This document shows, piece after piece, positions 12,292 through 14,513 of a stretch of DNA of 14,513 nucleotides; the stretch's first letter is position 1, and every line of letters starts with the position of its first letter. Made by a program: the position numbers and the translations under genes. Below the pieces are notes generated by a model. The model was not told the DNA's origin. It worked only from the letters and a program-made list of their open reading frames with translations, and ran no database searches. This DNA is from Bacteroidales bacterium (GTDB taxonomy: Bacteria; Bacteroidota; Bacteroidia; Bacteroidales; UBA932): NCBI GenBank assembly GCA_004552615.1, contig SFNZ01000043.1, positions 1 to 14,513 on the forward strand. The letters run 5' to 3'.

Positions 12292-14513
12292 ATGAGAAGA
12301 GCGAAATCAATATTGTCCAGGATTTGGTTTCCGGCCGTGCTGGTCGGAATGGCGGCCGTGCAGACTTTCGGAATGGATCTCGCCAGGCGCGAGGTGTCCC
12401 CTGAACCGGAAATGACAGCCTCCTGCGACACGGTAATATACGAGAACAAGAAGATATTCACCAAATTCCGCGACCTCTACGGAGAACGGGACGTCGTGGA
12501 CACACTCACACCCGGAAGCCAGGAAGAAGACACTACAATAGTCCGGATAACAGCAAGGGACACAATGAAGGTACCGGACTCCCTGAGACTTACTGACCCG
12601 TTCAGATACAAATACTATGTAGCCATCAAGGATTCATTGACCCACGTCCTGGTCAGGGATTCACTCAGGAATGCGGGAGACTCCGTGGACTGGCCGAAAC
12701 TCGACTCCCTCTACAGGCTCGACTCCATAGAGACCGCCATCAGGAAATTCAATGAATGGTACGCCTCACTTGACAAGGCAGCACGCAAGAAATATGACTT
12801 CGAACAGAAAATGAAGGCCAGGCAGCACATGGTGGACAGTCTCCTCAACGTGAAGGACAGCATTCAGGCATACAAGGACAGCGTCCGGGAGAACACTCCG
12901 AGAATCCTGGAAACCTTCGCTGTACCTGACTCCATGTTCTACAGGCGCGTACTCACCTGGAACAAGGACAAATATTTCAACGATGTAAGGCTGCACGACC
13001 TCGACACCTCCTACAATTATTATTTCAACGATTACCCGTTCATGCGAAACAACGTGAACGTCAGCTATTTAGGAATCTCGGGCTCCGCAGTGGAGCCGTA
13101 TGACTTCACGAAGAGGACAAGCGGCGAGGGAGTGTCCTTCTACACGCCTTACGAGTGCTACACATACAGCCCGTATACCCTGCCGATGTACAACACCAAG
13201 ACCCCGTACACGGAACTCGCCTATTGGGGAACCCTCTTCGCCAATGCCGAAAGAGCCGAAAACGAGCTGCATATCATGACCACCCAGAACATCCTCCCGT
13301 CCTGGAACTTCGCACTGGAATACGACAGGTACGGGGCAAACGGAATGCTCGAGAACGAGGATGTGGACAACAGGACATGCGTCATAAGCTCCAACTACAT
13401 GGGGAAACGCTACCTCATGCATGCCGGCTATATCTACAACAAGATGTCCAAGGGCGAAAACGGAGGCGTCGTGGACAATTTCTGGATCAGGGATACCACT
13501 GTGGGCTCGAGGGAGATTGACGTCAAGCTCAAGGATGCCTCGACATTGATCAAGAAGAACACACTCTTCCTCGACCAGACCTACAGGATTCCGTTCAATT
13601 TCATAAACAACATCAGGGAAAAGAAAGTCATCAAGAGGGAGAACGCCATGAGGGACAGCGTCGTGGCAACCGGGGACAGCACCGCGATAATGGAAATCGA
13701 CGAGTACCTTGCCGCCAAAGCTGCGGAAAGGGCCGAGGCTGCCAGGAAAGACACCCTGAACACCGACATCACCACTGCTTTCATCGGGCACAGCTCTGAA
13801 TATTCCACTTACAGGAAAATTTATGAAGACAGGATAGACCCGGCTGACTCGAACGCGAGGAAACTGTACAACAACAATTTCTACCTCAACCCGACAACCA
13901 CCCACGACTCCCTGCGCGTGATGAAGTTCGAGAACAAAGTGTTCATCAAACTGCAGCCGTGGTCAAGCGATGCGATTGTGTCTGCGCTCAACGTCGGATT
14001 GGGAGACCGCCTGCTGAACTATTACATGTTCCCGAGGGACGGATATCTGATGAACAAGAAAGGCAATACCGTCTGGAACTCGGCCTACATCTACGGAGGT
14101 GCAAGCGGACAATACAAAAAATACTTCACCTGGGATGCAGAAGGCTATTACACATTCCTCGGGAAAGAGGTCAATGATGTGGGTATCAGCGCGAATGCCT
14201 CATTCAGCATGTATCCGTTCAGGCGCCACAGGAAAAGCCCGATGACATTCTCCGCACATTTCGAGACGAGTCTCGACGAACCGGAGTATTACCAGCAGCA
14301 TTATTATTCGAACCACTATGTGTGGGACAATGACTTCGAGAAGATTTCCAAGACGCAGGTGACCGGGTCATTCTCCGTTCCTCACTGGCAGCTGGAACTG
14401 AATGCGGCCTGGACATTGATGAAGAACCACGTATATTACAATGAAATGGCCCTCCCCCAGCAGGAAAAGAGCGCCGTCAGCGTACTCAAGGTGGCCCTGA
14501 ACAAGAACTTCAA
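12292..14513 (+). CDS. Porin_10-family putative porin, 5' part (runs off right edge)
   Basis: The frame starts at ATG 12292 and remains open for 740 codons to the edge. A signal peptide is present (basic MRRAKSILSR, hydrophobic ~11-27). Residues ~45-215 form an Asp/Lys/Ser-rich, probably helical periplasmic region with repeated D-S-L and D-T motifs. The barrel region begins near 240 and shows Porin_10 landmarks: YNYYFNDYPF (241-250), NVSYLGISGSAVEPYDF (256-272), FYTPYECYTYSP (283-294), YNTKTPYTELAYWG (300-313) and HIMTTQNILPSWNFALEYDR (327-346). A charged insertion at about 450-495 is probably a loop. These proteins are outer-membrane barrels of Bacteroidota with undefined substrates. The start is supported by signal peptide and promoter position. 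The C-terminal barrel strands are missing from the window. Confidence 0.87.
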   Translation, partial: MRRAKSILSRIWFPAVLVGMAAVQTFGMDLARREVSPEPEMTASCDTVIYENKKIFTKFRDLYGERDVVDTLTPGSQEEDTTIVRITARDTMKVPDSLRLTDPFRYKYYVAIKDSLTHVLVRDSLRNAGDSVDWPKLDSLYRLDSIETAIRKFNEWYASLDKAARKKYDFEQKMKARQHMVDSLLNVKDSIQAYKDSVRENTPRILETFAVPDSMFYRRVLTWNKDKYFNDVRLHDLDTSYNYYFNDYPFMRNNVNVSYLGISGSAVEPYDFTKRTSGEGVSFYTPYECYTYSPYTLPMYNTKTPYTELAYWGTLFANAERAENELHIMTTQNILPSWNFALEYDRYGANGMLENEDVDNRTCVISSNYMGKRYLMHAGYIYNKMSKGENGGVVDNFWIRDTTVGSREIDVKLKDASTLIKKNTLFLDQTYRIPFNFINNIREKKVIKRENAMRDSVVATGDSTAIMEIDEYLAAKAAERAEAARKDTLNTDITTAFIGHSSEYSTYRKIYEDRIDPADSNARKLYNNNFYLNPTTTHDSLRVMKFENKVFIKLQPWSSDAIVSALNVGLGDRLLNYYMFPRDGYLMNKKGNTVWNSAYIYGGASGQYKKYFTWDAEGYYTFLGKEVNDVGISANASFSMYPFRRHRKSPMTFSAHFETSLDEPEYYQQHYYSNHYVWDNDFEKISKTQVTGSFSVPHWQLELNAAWTLMKNHVYYNEMALPQQEKSAVSVLKVALNKNF

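Noticed and set aside
13069..13905. Open frame of 278 codons on the - strand
   Set aside because: Antisense to the Porin_10-type gene, Val/Gly-rich with no domain, explained by codon bias of the sense strand.

Overview
The window looks like chromosomal DNA of an uncultured or poorly characterised Bacteroidota, most likely order Bacteroidales. Four things point there: outer-membrane families confined to that phylum at both ends (a DUF5686 barrel and a Porin_10-type barrel); promoters of the TTTG-N19/20-TAnnTTTG type read by the Bacteroidota primary sigma factor; genes with almost no Shine-Dalgarno sequences; and protein sequences typical of the group (GlmM, L31 type B, DUF486). Coding GC is moderately high for the order, by eye in the low to mid 50s percent, which would fit Alistipes/Rikenellaceae or RC9/Cryptobacteroides-like lineages; genus is a guess.

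Layout. 1-1612: 3' part of a DUF5686 outer-membrane barrel gene (+), overlapping by 11 bp the convergent trmO/tsaA gene for tRNA m6t6A37 methylation (1602-2333, -). An overlapping divergent promoter pair at 2362-2390 serves trmO and a two-gene unit on the + strand: an M23 lipoprotein of the MepM/Csd3 type (2414-3700) and a sodium:solute symporter (3697-5139, ATGA overlap). Then a cation diffusion facilitator with an Mn-type metal site (5195-6337). On the - strand follow a YqiA-like esterase fused to a degenerate NT5C/HAD domain (6341-7417), a terminator, rpmE2 (7490-7741) with its own promoter, and a tight three-gene unit transcribed in the order SGNH hydrolase (10991-10329), glmM (10305-8887), DUF1343/NamZ-like (8884-7820). 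A divergent + strand DUF486 membrane protein lies at 11154-11522, then tRNA-Glu(CUC) at 11634-11705 with a near-perfect promoter and a strong terminator. A gene-free stretch (11753-12291) holds three copies of a palindromic octamer and a GC-rich, multi-hairpin palindromic island. Finally the 5' part of a Porin_10-type outer-membrane protein runs off the right edge (12292-14513).

How the genes fit together. Much of the content concerns the envelope. GlmM makes glucosamine-1-phosphate for UDP-GlcNAc, the M23 protein would cut or regulate peptidoglycan crosslinks, DUF1343 proteins remove N-acetylmuramic acid from peptidoglycan fragments, and the SGNH protein is an exported esterase; the two edge genes encode outer-membrane barrels. 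The rest is translation-related (trmO, rpmE2, tRNA-Glu) or metal/solute transport. I see no phage, integrase, transposase, CRISPR array or known defence system. The least explained items are the palindromic island, the octamer cluster, the esterase/HAD fusion whose HAD domain lost both catalytic aspartates, and the divergent DUF1343 protein locked to glmM.
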